Positions 44,077-53,833 of a DNA stretch of 64,000 nt are shown here, piece after piece. The DNA lies in contig NZ_FMVJ01000012.1 in assembly GCF_900102135.1 (NCBI RefSeq), positions 1 through 64,000 of the forward strand, written 5' to 3'. A model generated the notes under the pieces. It was not told the origin of the DNA, did not search any database, and saw nothing but the letters and a program-made list of their open reading frames with translations. Made by a program: the position numbers and the translations under genes. This DNA is from Microvirga guangxiensis. GTDB taxonomy: Bacteria > Pseudomonadota > Alphaproteobacteria > Rhizobiales > Beijerinckiaceae. The stretch's first letter is position 1, and each line of letters starts with the position of its first letter.

Positions 44077-44574
44077 CTATCCGTTCAGTTCGGATGCTTT
44101 GAGATAGATCTCGACAAGGCGCTCGCATCCCTCCCGGTCCTCCTCATCGAACCGGTTCGGGTGCGGGCTGTCGAGATCGAGTACGCCCAGCACGCGTCCG
44201 TCCTTGATGAGCGGCACGACCAGTTCGGAGCGGGATGCGCTGTCGCAGGCGATGTGCCCCGGGAAAGCATGGACATCCGGTACGACTACGGAGGTCTTGC
44301 GCTCGACGGCTGTTCCGCAGACGCCACGCCCCACCGGGATGCGCACGCAGGCGACCTTGCCCTGAAACGGCCCCAGAACCAGCTCGGGCCCACGCATGAA
44401 ATAAAATCCGGCCCAGTTCAGATCCGGCAGGAGCTGATAGATCAAGGCGGACATGTTGGCCGCATTGGCAATCGCATCAGGCTCGCCCTCCAGGAGGGCG
44501 GCAAGCTGCTGGGCAAGCGCGTCATAGAGATCGCGCTTGTTGGCGGAAGTCGGGATGGTCTGAGCTTCGAACAT
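44077..44574 (-). CDS. Free methionine-(R)-sulfoxide reductase (GAF fold)
   Basis: 165 residues, GAF domain with the fRMsr features LNWAGFYF, LVLGPFQGKVACVRIP, GRGVCGTA and FPGHIACDSASRSELVVPL. The three cysteines (76, 86, 110) have the same spacing as the catalytic set of E. coli MsrC. Reduces free methionine-R-sulfoxide with thioredoxin. Single gene, convergent with the protease. Confidence 0.93.
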   Translation of the reverse strand: MFEAQTIPTSANKRDLYDALAQQLAALLEGEPDAIANAANMSALIYQLLPDLNWAGFYFMRGPELVLGPFQGKVACVRIPVGRGVCGTAVERKTSVVVPDVHAFPGHIACDSASRSELVVPLIKDGRVLGVLDLDSPHPNRFDEEDREGCERLVEIYLKASELNG

Positions 44575-44651
44575 GGGGCTGACTTATGAGCCGTATCGCT
44601 GCTTGTCCAGCCCAAGGCTCAAGGATCGTGTCCGGTTCCGTGCGCCAAGCA

Positions 44652-44682
44652 AAAGGGGCTCCCGGATGGGAGCCCCTTTCAC
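44652..44682 (-). terminator. Terminator of the giant RTX gene
   Basis: Twelve-pair stem AAAGGGGCTCCC / GGGAGCCCCTTT with a GGAT loop; on the minus strand it is followed by TTTTGCTT. Confidence 0.9.
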
Positions 44683-44698
44683 GCATCGGAAGCCGGTC

Positions 44699-47600
44699 TT
44701 AGATGATGAAGATGTCGGTTGCTTTGAGGCCCTTGACCTTCACGATCTCCACCTCGCCGCCGGCCTTCGAGCCGTTGGCGTCGTAGTACAGGATGCCCTT
44801 CTTGTAGACCAGGAAGTCGTTCTTGTCCCGGGCCTTGCCGGTCTTGAACATCGACGCATCCAGCTGAACCGGCGCGTCGAACGTGCCCGTCGTGCCAAGC
44901 TTCTTGAAGATCTTGTTGTCGAGGTAAATCTTGTCCTCGCCGGACCGGAAGTCCTTGATCTGGTCGAAGTTGCTGGCCTTGCTCGTCTTCTTGTCGAACA
45001 CGAACACGTCGGCCCCGGCCCCGCCCCACAGCTGATCGTGGCCCTCGTTGCCGTTGAGCACGTCGTTGCCGTCCTCGCCGTACAGCTTGTCGTTGCCCTT
45101 GCCGCCCGAGAGCGTGTCAAGGCCGAGCCCGCCATAGAGCTTGTCGTTGCCGGCATCGCCGTAGAGCAGGTCGTCGCCAGCCAAGCCCTTGACCGTGTCG
45201 TTGCCCTTCTTGCCGTTCAGGACGTCGTCCTGCGCGCCGCCGTTGAGCTTGTTGTTCTTGCTCGTGCCGTTCAGCCTCAGGCTGGTCTCGTCGCCGACAT
45301 TGACCGTGAAGACCTGCTCGAGAACACCGCCCTTGCCATCGCTGACCTGGACCTTGATCTGGTGCGACTTGGCTTCCTCGAAGTTGACGCCCGATCCCGC
45401 CAGCATGAGCTTGTTGCCCACGATGGCGAAGCGGCCGCCGGCATTGTCGAGGAGGGTGTAGGTGAGCGGGTCACCGTTGCCGTCCACGGCCGAGAGCGTG
45501 CCGATCTCCGTACCCGGAGCCGTATACTCCAGCACGAAGGCGTTGCTCAGCGACAGACCCGTCGGCGCCGCGTTGGGCGGAGCAACCGCGTTCTTGACGC
45601 GGATGGTGACGTCCTGAGTGACCACACCGCCCTTGTTGTCCGACACCTGCACGGTGAGCACGTAGTCCGTGTCGGCGTTCAGGTTGAGCGCGGCCGGATC
45701 GGTCATCGAGATAACGCCGGTGTTGGCGTCGATCGAGAACACGCCGGCCGGAAGGCCCGCCATGTTGATCAACTGGTAGGTCAGCGTGTCGCCGTCGTTG
45801 TCGGAGGCGTTCACGTCGGCCACAGCGCCTGCACCCTCGTTTTCGTAGATCACGAAGGCGCCTGCGTCAGCCTCGCCCTTGCCCGCGGCCACCACTTCGG
45901 TGATCGTCGGAACCTGGTTGTCCGCAGCCACGACGGTGACCGTGTGGGAGGTTGCCTTATTACGGCCCAGACCATCGTAAGTCACGACCGTGATCAGATG
46001 ATCACCCACATCCGCCGATGTGACTGCGCGGTTCGTCGTGATCTGTCCGGTGACGGCGTCGATGGTGAAGATGCCGTCTGTGGTTGAGCCGTTGGCAAAC
46101 CGGTACAAATTATCCCTATACTCCTGTTTCGTATCTGGATCATCGGCCGTCGCCAGTACAACATTTGCGCCCTTCAAAGTCGCGTTCGCCTTTACGACCT
46201 GCGCGCCCGTGAAATTGATGCCGGTCGCTGCCTCGTCCACGTCGTCGATATTGATGACGATGCTGCGGGTCGCAGCCAAGCCTGCGCCCTTGAGGTCACG
46301 GACCGTTACAGTCACGGTATAAGCGCCGTCATTCCCATTCTCATAATTGAGGCGCATTCCACTCTTGACTGTAATATCGCCTGACTTCTCGTCGATGACG
46401 AAATAAGGGTTTTCGGCAATGGAGTAGCGAAGATCGGCGTCGAGCCCGTCATCGTCAGCCATCACACGGGCAACGACTTGCCCCGGGTTCATGCTTTCGG
46501 AAGCGGTCGCCTCACCCGTAGCCAAGCGAATATTGGTCGGAGCAAGATTGAGCACATCGTCATCGATAATGGTGCCGGTTGCGCTGCCGACGCCGACGCC
46601 GATGGTTGCGTCGGTTGGATCGGACAGGACGACGGAGAACGTCTCGTCGCCCTCGATTTCCTTGTCAGCCTTCACGCGGATCCTGATCGTCTTGGTCGTC
46701 TCGTCCTTCGCAAAGGAGACGACATCCGTCAGCACATCGAATTCAGCGAGCGAGGCCGGATTGTCGCCCGTGCCGACGACCGTCCACCTCACGCTGGAGG
46801 CAGCCTCGCCGCTGCTGCGTGAAATCGTGAAGGTAAACTCCGTGTAGCCCGTATCTCCCTCGACTTTGGCGGCATCGGTGGCGGAGATCGACAGCATCGG
46901 AACTGCGTCGTCGTTGATGATGACGCCCTTCGCGGTGCCTGTGGTAATCGTGGCATTCCCGCCGTTGGACAGGTTGACGTTGAAGGTCTCCTCCCCCTCG
47001 ACAATCTTGTCGCCTTTGACCTTCACGATGATGGTTTTTTCTCTCTGACCATCCTCAAACGTCAAGCTGCCGCTGGTCGGACCGTCGAAATCGTCGAGAG
47101 ACGCCGCACCCAATCCGCCAAGCCCGCTCAGGGTCCAGTCGACCGTTGACCTGCCGCTGGTGGTGTCGCGTGTGACGGTGAAAACGTAATCCGTGGTTCC
47201 CTCGTGTCCTTCCGACTTGGCCGCATCCGTCGGTGAGATCGACAAAGCAGGTACTGCCTGTTCAAGATCGAGGATCCCGTCGCTGAACTGAAGGAACCTG
47301 ATGTTCTTGAGGAGATCCGTCCCGTCCCGGCCTTGGACATTATCGGCAACGGTAACGGTATAGGTGCCGTTGCCGGTATTTCTGGTGATTGTGTAGTCGG
47401 CTTTGGCGCCGGTGAACACGGCTGTGTTCACGCCGCCTCCGCCGTCGATCTCATCGTTGCCACCACGGCCTTCCAGCACATTGTCGAAGGCATTGCCGGT
47501 GAGCTTGTTGGCGATATCGCTGCCGATGAGGTCGACCTTCCCGGCGCCGTCGAGAGCCCTGAGAGCCTCGATATTGGCATAATCGGCCACACGATACGTT

Positions 47601-49675
47601 CCGCCCGCGAAATTGCTCGCGATCACCACCGTGTCATACCCGGAGAGTTCGCCGGAACCCTCGGTCACGATATCCCCGGCATTATCCAGGACGTAAACAT
47701 CGTCGCCGAGGCCGCCTTCGAGCGTGTCGGCACCTGCGCCGCCATTCAGCTCGTTGGCGCCATCATTTCCATAAATCTTGTTGCCGATGCCGCTACCGGT
47801 CAGATTGATATTGGCTGTGCCAGCCTGGGCGCGCAGCACTTCGATCTCGGCTTCCGCATTCAGCGCGTAGCTGACGGATGCGATGACCGTATCCTCGCCC
47901 TCTCCGGAGGCTTCCTCGACTTTGTCGGAAGCGTTGTCGACATGGTAAGTGTCGTTCCCCGCCCCGCCCTTGAGGATATCGGCGCCTGCTCCGCCGTCGA
48001 GCTCGTCGTCACCCTCGCCGCCTTCCAGCAGGTCAGCGCCGTCATTGCCGAACATGACGTCGTTGCCACCGCCGCCCATGAGCGTGTTGGCATTGTTGTC
48101 GCCCGACAAGCGATCGGCATGCGCTGAGCCGATCAGACCCTCGATAGAGATGTAGATGTCGCCGGCGGCATCGCCCGTATTGCTGCCGTTCGCGAGCAGG
48201 CTTGCAGTGACGCCCGTCTCAGCATTGGCGTAGGAAGCAAAATCAACTCCGTCCGCTCCCGCCGCGACACCTGAGCGGCCGCCATTGAGCACATCGGCTC
48301 CCTTGCCGCCCATCAAGGTATCGCTGCCGAGATCGCCCGTCAGATTGTCGGCTCCCTCGCCGCCGCCCAGCATGTCGTTGTAGACAGTACCGTAGAATTC
48401 ATCGCTACCGGCGGTCCCAGCAAGATTGACCGCAGCGGAGCGCGGGTCGATGATCTGACCGCGAACAGATCTCTGATCGTCCACTCGTGTAGTGCCGATA
48501 TCATCCCAAGCGACGAGAATGCGGCCATCGGCCAGGGTGGTCAGAACAGCTTTTGTGCTAACCGTAACTCCGGGAGGTGGCCCAACGACGATCTCTTCCT
48601 GGGAGCGCCCTCCTTCCTTATCGAATATCGCCACGCGGATGAGGTTTCCCCCGGTGCTGACATCGATGTAAGCAATGGCAAATCCCCCTCCGGGAAGGGC
48701 TGTGATAGACGGCAGCTTCTGATCGTTAGATACGGGATCGTTGACGATAAACTCGCCGCGATACATGGTGCCGTCGGCATTGAAGATCTGAGCCTTGACA
48801 CTTGTTCCAGATCCATCCGATGCACCATTGCCACCGTCTCCTGGATAATGTGTCCAAGCCACGATGAACTTTCCGTCCGACAATTCTGTAACGGCAACGT
48901 CCATCTTAGTTCCACGAGAGCTTGGAACGATAAACTCGCTTCCACCGTCCGCGCTACCCGGCGTCATGATACGGCCTCGGATGGTTCCCATAGAACCTAT
49001 ATCATCGCCAACACCCGGACCGGTCGAAAGAACGACGAAACGATTTCCGCTCAGGCCCTGCACAACGGGCACCCTGTAAGGGATTGATGACGATGCGTTG
49101 GCCAGGATCTCGCCGCCTACCTTCTCACCAAAAGCATCATAAGCCTGAAGCTGGACAACATTTGTGCCGCCGAAATTAGATTCATAGGCAATGACAAATC
49201 CGCCATCAGACAGAGCAGTGATGCTGGGGTTGATTTGTTCATTCGTCTTGACCGTATTGACGAGAAAATCAGGGTCTCCGACTCCATCGCCATCCTTGTC
49301 ATGAGGCGTGCCATCCTTGTTGAAGATGCGAGCACGAATTCCCCGGTCGGTTTCTCCATCCGTTCGGCTTTGGTCTTCCCACGCAACGGCAAACCGCCCA
49401 TCCTTCAGGATGGTCAACACAGGGCGGCTCTGCTGTCCTGCAACTGTAGAATTGACGATAAATTCTTCCGATCTTGGCGTCCCGTCAGCATTGAACACGC
49501 GCCCGATGATCGCACTGCTGTTGCCGGCCCCATCCCGGTCTGAGCCATTTGACTGCCAGACTGCGACAAAGCTTCCATCGCTGTAACTCTGAACCTGGAT
49601 GCGCTCCTCTCCATAGAAATAGCCATTAGGCTTATTCAGAATGCGCTCAGGACCCCAAAGAACGAGATTTGACAT
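44699..49675 (-). CDS. Giant RTX/Calx-beta/cadherin-domain protein
   Basis: 1658 residues, no signal peptide, likely type I secreted. Residues 1-410 hold seven repeats built around DG(S/R/G/K)F(V/A/I)-(V/I)AW or AY, suggesting a seven-bladed propeller. RTX nonapeptide blocks lie at 425-580, 625-670 and 715-750, then two Calx-beta-like domains (808-925, 927-1042; each ends IINDD or IIDDD), four cadherin-like domains (1043-1145, 1150-1250, 1255-1360, 1365-1462), a C-terminal RTX block (1465-1560) and a tail ending DIFII. Calcium would fold it outside the cell. Surface adhesin or biofilm protein is inferred. Confidence 0.88.
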   Translation of the reverse strand: MSNLVLWGPERILNKPNGYFYGEERIQVQSYSDGSFVAVWQSNGSDRDGAGNSSAIIGRVFNADGTPRSEEFIVNSTVAGQQSRPVLTILKDGRFAVAWEDQSRTDGETDRGIRARIFNKDGTPHDKDGDGVGDPDFLVNTVKTNEQINPSITALSDGGFVIAYESNFGGTNVVQLQAYDAFGEKVGGEILANASSSIPYRVPVVQGLSGNRFVVLSTGPGVGDDIGSMGTIRGRIMTPGSADGGSEFIVPSSRGTKMDVAVTELSDGKFIVAWTHYPGDGGNGASDGSGTSVKAQIFNADGTMYRGEFIVNDPVSNDQKLPSITALPGGGFAIAYIDVSTGGNLIRVAIFDKEGGRSQEEIVVGPPPGVTVSTKAVLTTLADGRILVAWDDIGTTRVDDQRSVRGQIIDPRSAAVNLAGTAGSDEFYGTVYNDMLGGGEGADNLTGDLGSDTLMGGKGADVLNGGRSGVAAGADGVDFASYANAETGVTASLLANGSNTGDAAGDIYISIEGLIGSAHADRLSGDNNANTLMGGGGNDVMFGNDGADLLEGGEGDDELDGGAGADILKGGAGNDTYHVDNASDKVEEASGEGEDTVIASVSYALNAEAEIEVLRAQAGTANINLTGSGIGNKIYGNDGANELNGGAGADTLEGGLGDDVYVLDNAGDIVTEGSGELSGYDTVVIASNFAGGTYRVADYANIEALRALDGAGKVDLIGSDIANKLTGNAFDNVLEGRGGNDEIDGGGGVNTAVFTGAKADYTITRNTGNGTYTVTVADNVQGRDGTDLLKNIRFLQFSDGILDLEQAVPALSISPTDAAKSEGHEGTTDYVFTVTRDTTSGRSTVDWTLSGLGGLGAASLDDFDGPTSGSLTFEDGQREKTIIVKVKGDKIVEGEETFNVNLSNGGNATITTGTAKGVIINDDAVPMLSISATDAAKVEGDTGYTEFTFTISRSSGEAASSVRWTVVGTGDNPASLAEFDVLTDVVSFAKDETTKTIRIRVKADKEIEGDETFSVVLSDPTDATIGVGVGSATGTIIDDDVLNLAPTNIRLATGEATASESMNPGQVVARVMADDDGLDADLRYSIAENPYFVIDEKSGDITVKSGMRLNYENGNDGAYTVTVTVRDLKGAGLAATRSIVINIDDVDEAATGINFTGAQVVKANATLKGANVVLATADDPDTKQEYRDNLYRFANGSTTDGIFTIDAVTGQITTNRAVTSADVGDHLITVVTYDGLGRNKATSHTVTVVAADNQVPTITEVVAAGKGEADAGAFVIYENEGAGAVADVNASDNDGDTLTYQLINMAGLPAGVFSIDANTGVISMTDPAALNLNADTDYVLTVQVSDNKGGVVTQDVTIRVKNAVAPPNAAPTGLSLSNAFVLEYTAPGTEIGTLSAVDGNGDPLTYTLLDNAGGRFAIVGNKLMLAGSGVNFEEAKSHQIKVQVSDGKGGVLEQVFTVNVGDETSLRLNGTSKNNKLNGGAQDDVLNGKKGNDTVKGLAGDDLLYGDAGNDKLYGGLGLDTLSGGKGNDKLYGEDGNDVLNGNEGHDQLWGGAGADVFVFDKKTSKASNFDQIKDFRSGEDKIYLDNKIFKKLGTTGTFDAPVQLDASMFKTGKARDKNDFLVYKKGILYYDANGSKAGGEVEIVKVKGLKATDIFII

Positions 49676-49698
49676 GGATAAGACCCCTCAATTCACTA

Positions 49699-49714
49699 AT
49701 GCGATTGATCGCAT
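49699..49714. promoter_or_regulatory. Perfect palindrome upstream of giant RTX gene
   Basis: ATGCGAT-TG-ATCGCAT, a perfect 16-base palindrome 24 bases upstream of the start codon, within AT-rich DNA (49676-49941). Probable operator near the promoter; regulator unknown. Confidence 0.5.
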
Positions 49715-49941
49715 ATTATAACGTATCTTTATCGTGAATTGTCTTGTTCCCAGGGGCAAGACTTTCCGTCGTTCAAGTCGCTGCTAATAATGAATTTCGT
49801 GCATCCATGCATAAATAGAATCGAAATAAGGCATATAAAAGAATGGTTGAGCTCAGCTCAGGCTGCCTTATATGTGCATAATTGCAAAGTTTTTATCAGT
49901 CTCTACTATCATCGGAAGGATAGGCTGCAAGGCTGAGGATT

Positions 49942-50391
49942 TCAGAGAACCATCAAATCCACTGCCTCGAACCCCATCCCCTCAAGCCGTTGCGCCAGCA
50001 CGCGCCGGTGGCAATTGGCGGGGTCGCGCTCGAAGCAGAGGAGGCAGATCGGCTTCGAGGAGGCCAGCGCTTCCAGGTTTCGGAACGCCTCCTGCGCCTC
50101 TTCCGTGGCCAGAACCTCATCGCAGTAGATCCGGCGCATCAATTCGCCGTCGCCGGCCCGCGCGGCCTGGCGGCCCTCCTTCGGGGTCCCGAGCTTGATG
50201 AAATGCTCGTAGCCGATGCCCTGGTGGGCGAGAGCATCGCGAAGGGCAGATTTGGAGAAGCCGCGCTTGCGGGAGAGCGCGACCGCGCGCACATCCGCGA
50301 GCGCCTCAACGCCCGCGTCCTTCAAGGTGGTGAGGAAGCGGTCGACGTCCGCTCCCTCGTAGCCAATCGTAAAAACCTGCGGCTTTGCCAT
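49942..50391 (-). CDS. DUF488 family protein
   Basis: 149 residues. DUF488 pattern: VFTIGYEGADVDRFLTTLKD, LADVRAVALSRKRGFSK, YEHFIKLGTP, ICLLCFERDPANCHRRVLA with the conserved Cys/His. Function unproven. Last gene of a probable operon with the membrane protein and alcohol dehydrogenase genes (gaps 6 and 12 bases). Confidence 0.9.
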   Translation of the reverse strand: MAKPQVFTIGYEGADVDRFLTTLKDAGVEALADVRAVALSRKRGFSKSALRDALAHQGIGYEHFIKLGTPKEGRQAARAGDGELMRRIYCDEVLATEEAQEAFRNLEALASSKPICLLCFERDPANCHRRVLAQRLEGMGFEAVDLMVL

Positions 50392-50397
50392 GCAATC

Positions 50398-50973
50398 CTA
50401 CATGGAAGGCATCGGGCGCTGCGGCAAGTCGGGCTGCGTATAGGGCCTCATGGCCTCCGGCGCGCGGAAGTCCCGCGGAACTTCGAAATCGCTCGCCGCG
50501 CCGCGTGACTGCTCGACGCCGCGGGGGAAGCCCGTGCGATCCGAGTAATCCTGCATCGGCGGCAGCGGATGCGGGCTCTCGCGGCTCAGCGTCTGCGCAC
50601 AATAGACATCGAGCGCCGTTACGCCCGCAACCGCCGCCATGGCGATACCGACATTCTCCTTTTTCGGGTTCTTGCCTTCGAGAGCCGTGGCAAGGGTCGC
50701 GAGATCGAGCGCATCGCCCGCCACGCGTCCCCAGATCCAGGGCGTGGGATCTTTTGATGCGAGAATGCCGATGCCCGTTGCGATCTCACGCAGGCCGTAG
50801 CCTGCAATCAGCCCCTCCTGCCCTTTCATGCCGAGGGCACGCGCAAGAGTGCGGGGAGCGGCAACTTCCATGATCCCGAGCGCGATCGAGAAGATGCCGA
50901 GGCCGCGGGCGAGAGTATCCGTCGCGGTGTCGGCATGACCCCGACGTCGCGTTCTTTCGGTTTCGTAGCGCAT
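50398..50973 (-). CDS. Hypothetical membrane protein in ADH operon
   Basis: 191 residues from MRYETERTRRRGHADT, with AAGGTGAG upstream. Four hydrophobic segments at about 25-145 (GLGIFSIALGIMEVAAPRTL; YGLREIATGIGILAS; a third near VGIAMAAVAGVTALDV) and a proline-rich hydrophilic tail. Relatives annotated cyclase/dehydrase-like are suggested by the N-terminal pattern, but no function is clear. Sits 12 bases past the alcohol dehydrogenase gene. Confidence 0.75.
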   Translation of the reverse strand: MRYETERTRRRGHADTATDTLARGLGIFSIALGIMEVAAPRTLARALGMKGQEGLIAGYGLREIATGIGILASKDPTPWIWGRVAGDALDLATLATALEGKNPKKENVGIAMAAVAGVTALDVYCAQTLSRESPHPLPPMQDYSDRTGFPRGVEQSRGAASDFEVPRDFRAPEAMRPYTQPDLPQRPMPSM

Positions 50974-50985
50974 AACATCTCACCT

Positions 50986-52158
50986 TCAGGGTTTGAGAAC
51001 GACCTTGACGCAGCCGTCCTGCTTGTCGCGGAAAATCTTGTACATCTCCGGCCCTTCCTCGAGGCCGACCGTATGCGTGATCACGAAGGACGGATCGATT
51101 TGCCCTTCCTCGATGCGGCGCAGGAGATCGTCGGTCCAGCGGTTCACGTGCGTCTGACCGGTGCGGATCGTGAGGCCCTTGTTCATGATCGCGCCGAACG
51201 GAATCTTGTCGAGCAAGCCGCCATAGACGCCTGGAACGGAAAGCGTTCCCGCCGGACGGCAGACATAGGCCATCTCGCGCAGCACGTGCGGACGATCCGT
51301 TTCCATCATCGTCGCCTGCTTCACGCGGTCATACATGGCGTCGACCGTGCCGGCCGCATGCGCCTCCATGCCGACGGAGTCGATGCACTTCTCCGGGCCC
51401 TTGCCGTTGGTCAGCTCGTTCAGGCGCTCGATGACGCTCTCTTCATCGAAGTTGATGGTGATCGCGCCGCCGGCTTCCGCCATGGCGAGGCGCTCCGGAA
51501 TGCGATCGATGGCGACCACCTGCTTGGCGCCGAGAAGAATGGCGCTGCGGATCGCCATCTGGCCCACAGGTCCCGCGCCCCAGATCGCAACCGTATCATC
51601 CGGCTGGATGTCGCATTGCACGGCGGCCTGCCAGCCCGTCGGGAAAATGTCGCTCAGGAACAGCAGCTTCTCGTCCGGAATGCCATCCGGCACCTTGATA
51701 TGCGTGGCATCGGCGAAGGGAACACGCAGGTATTCCGCCTGCCCGCCCGCATAGCCGCCGGTGAGGTGCGTGTAGCCGAAGAGGCCAGCCGTCGCATGAC
51801 CGAAGGCTTTTGCCGCGATATGGCCGTTGCGGTTGGTGCGCTCGCAGACGGAGAAGTTGCCGCGCTTGCACTGGTCGCACTCGCCGCAGATGATGGTGAA
51901 GGGGATGACGACGCGGTCGCCGACCTTCAGCTTGCCCTTGGTTTCAGAGCCGACCTCGACCACTTCGCCCATGGTCTCGTGGCCCATGATGTCGCCGCTC
52001 TTCATGCCGGGCATGAAGTGATCGTAGAGATGGAGATCGGAGCCGCAGATAGCACAGCTCGTCACCTTGATGATCGCATCGCGGGGGTGCTCGATCTGCG
52101 GATCGGGAACGGAGTCGCAGCGAATATCCGTGGTGCCGTGCCAAACAAGCGCCTTCAT
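50986..52158 (-). CDS. Zinc-dependent alcohol dehydrogenase
   Basis: 390 residues from [18 protein letters not shown], with AAGGAGA upstream; a longer frame to 52200 is unlikely. Catalytic zinc ligands in [13 protein letters not shown] and [12 protein letters not shown], structural-zinc cysteines in [15 protein letters not shown], and a NAD fold ([17 protein letters not shown]). It resembles glutathione-independent formaldehyde/threonine-type dehydrogenases. Substrate unknown. Confidence 0.92.
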   Translation of the reverse strand: MKALVWHGTTDIRCDSVPDPQIEHPRDAIIKVTSCAICGSDLHLYDHFMPGMKSGDIMGHETMGEVVEVGSETKGKLKVGDRVVIPFTIICGECDQCKRGNFSVCERTNRNGHIAAKAFGHATAGLFGYTHLTGGYAGGQAEYLRVPFADATHIKVPDGIPDEKLLFLSDIFPTGWQAAVQCDIQPDDTVAIWGAGPVGQMAIRSAILLGAKQVVAIDRIPERLAMAEAGGAITINFDEESVIERLNELTNGKGPEKCIDSVGMEAHAAGTVDAMYDRVKQATMMETDRPHVLREMAYVCRPAGTLSVPGVYGGLLDKIPFGAIMNKGLTIRTGQTHVNRWTDDLLRRIEEGQIDPSFVITHTVGLEEGPEMYKIFRDKQDGCVKVVLKP

Positions 52159-52298
52159 CGAAATCTCCTTCCAACATGCATGAAAACGGCCAAGCTGCAC
52201 TGCATGGCCGCTCCGATATGGGAAAAGACTTCCGGGGGAGCTTTTGTGTTCCCTGAGGCGCGCAATTTTCCGGGCGCTACCTCAAAAGAAAGGACGCG

Positions 52299-52724
52299 TC
52301 ACACGTGCTGCGGCAGGCTGCGGATAAGCTCTGCAAGGGCAGGCTCGAGCACCTGGTGAGCCGCCTCCTCGACTTCGAACCACTGCGCCTCGCGCTGCCC
52401 CTTCTCCCGCCAGGACTTGAGCTGCTTGGACACTTCCAGGGGATACACGTTGACCCGGCAGAGATCGAAATGCGCGGCGCGGCGCTTCCAATAATCGTAG
52501 TGGCCCAGAGGCTCCTGCTTGATCTCGCCCTTCACACCGGCTTCTTCCTCCGCCTCCTGGGCTGCAGCCTTGTGCGGCTTCTTGCCTTTCATCGGCCAGC
52601 CCTTCGGGATCAGCCAGCGCCTGGTTTCGCGGGATGTGACGAGGAGCACCTCGAGCTTGCCGTTCTTGATGCGGAAAGGGAGCGCTGCGACTTGGCTGAG
52701 TTCTTCTTTTGGCGTCCGGGGCAT
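52299..52724 (-). CDS. NUDIX hydrolase, diphosphoinositol-type
   Basis: 141 residues. The frame begins MPRTPKEELSQVAALPFRI; PKGWPMKGK then AAAQEAEEEAGVKGE forms a Nudix helix that keeps the EE-AG core, but the usual first Glu is Lys and the Arg is Gln. Relatives are named DIPP-like. The short form and the surrounding strands (LEVLLVTSRETRRWLIPKGW) fit. Divergent from the inositol-monophosphatase-family gene. Confidence 0.82.
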   Translation of the reverse strand: MPRTPKEELSQVAALPFRIKNGKLEVLLVTSRETRRWLIPKGWPMKGKKPHKAAAQEAEEEAGVKGEIKQEPLGHYDYWKRRAAHFDLCRVNVYPLEVSKQLKSWREKGQREAQWFEVEEAAHQVLEPALAELIRSLPQHV

Positions 52725-52915
52725 TCGACGAGAGTATGATTTAACGCGGTTAACTTGTAACGTAGGTGATCTGAGCCGGCTAATAAAGGATCAATTTTAC
52801 GGGACTTGGGGACATCTCCTTTCGTGGAGCGCGCCAACCCGTATTCTGCCGATCCTTCATGAATGCCTGACAACAAGCCAGCAGCCTGTTTGATCCTGAG
52901 GAACGCCCGAACGCC

Positions 52916-53710
52916 ATGACGACCCATAGCCTGGACATGAGATTTGCCGCCGCCTGCGCCATCGCGCGCGAGGCAGGAGTGCTGGCGCGCAAGCGCTTTC
53001 TGGAGCGTCCCCGCTCCCAGCGCCCGGACTTCAAAGGCCCTCAGGATTTCCTCACCGCGACCGATGCCGAGGTGGAAGAACTGATCCGCCGTCGTCTTGG
53101 CGAGCTCTTCCCCGAGGACTCGTTCTTCGGTGAGGAAGGCGGAGGCTCCTTCGAGCGCGACGTCTGGGTGGTGGATCCCATCGACGGGACCGCGAACTTC
53201 GCCCGCGGCATCCCGCATTTCGCCATCTCGATCGCTTTCGTGCGCGACGGCAGAACCGAAATCGGCGTCGTCTATAATGTGATGCAGGCCGAGCTCTACA
53301 GTGCGCAGCGCGGGCGCGGCGCCACCCTCAACGGCGAGCCGATCAAGGTGAGCGGGCTGTCCGACATGCGTCAGGCGACAGTCGAGGCCGGCTGGTCCTC
53401 GCGCCTGCCGCCGGAGCCCTACATCAAGGCCGTGGAGCAACTGAAGACGAGCGGCGCGAACGTGCGCCGGGCAGGCTCCGGCACATTGGGCCTCGCCTAT
53501 GTGGCCGATGGGCGGATCGACGCCTATTGCGAGCTTCACATCAATTCCTGGGATGTCCTGGCGGGGCTTCTCATCATCGAGGAGGCTGGCGGCTGGACCA
53601 ACAACTTCCTCGCCAAGGACGGCTTGCGCAACGGGAATCCCGTTCTCGCCTGCACGCCGGAATTGGCCCCTAACCTCATGGCGGCCACCGGAATCGCGAA
53701 GGAACCCTGA
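52916..53710 (+). CDS. Inositol monophosphatase family protein
   Basis: 264 residues (ATG 52916, alternatively 52937). Metal-binding motifs intact: FFGEEGG, the DPIDGTANFARGIP block (about residues 86-99) and the WDVLAGLLIIEEAGG block near the C terminus. The family dephosphorylates inositol-1-phosphate, fructose-1,6-bisphosphate or related sugar phosphates. It precedes the Afu-like importer by 123 bases on the same strand, hinting at shared use of phosphorylated sugars. Confidence 0.92.
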   Translation: MTTHSLDMRFAAACAIAREAGVLARKRFLERPRSQRPDFKGPQDFLTATDAEVEELIRRRLGELFPEDSFFGEEGGGSFERDVWVVDPIDGTANFARGIPHFAISIAFVRDGRTEIGVVYNVMQAELYSAQRGRGATLNGEPIKVSGLSDMRQATVEAGWSSRLPPEPYIKAVEQLKTSGANVRRAGSGTLGLAYVADGRIDAYCELHINSWDVLAGLLIIEEAGGWTNNFLAKDGLRNGNPVLACTPELAPNLMAATGIAKEP

Positions 53711-53833
53711 CGTGAGGGTATTATTCTAAAGATTCATTTTCACATTGTCGGCAGGGCTCTTGACCAGGCGCGTCATTGAGGGGAGCTTAGCCGACCAACA
53801 AAAACAATATGACAACTCTATGGGAGGAAAACT

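Noticed and set aside
44573-46087. 504-codon plus-strand frame within the giant RTX gene
   Set aside because: Val/Leu/Ala-rich mirror of repeated RTX and cadherin codons, not a protein.
44699-49675. CRISPR array
   Set aside because: Repeats are RTX nonapeptides and domain repeats inside an open frame, with no constant repeat-spacer pattern.
49739-49936. 65-codon plus-strand frame
   Set aside because: AT-rich intergenic DNA, no ribosome-binding site, no features.
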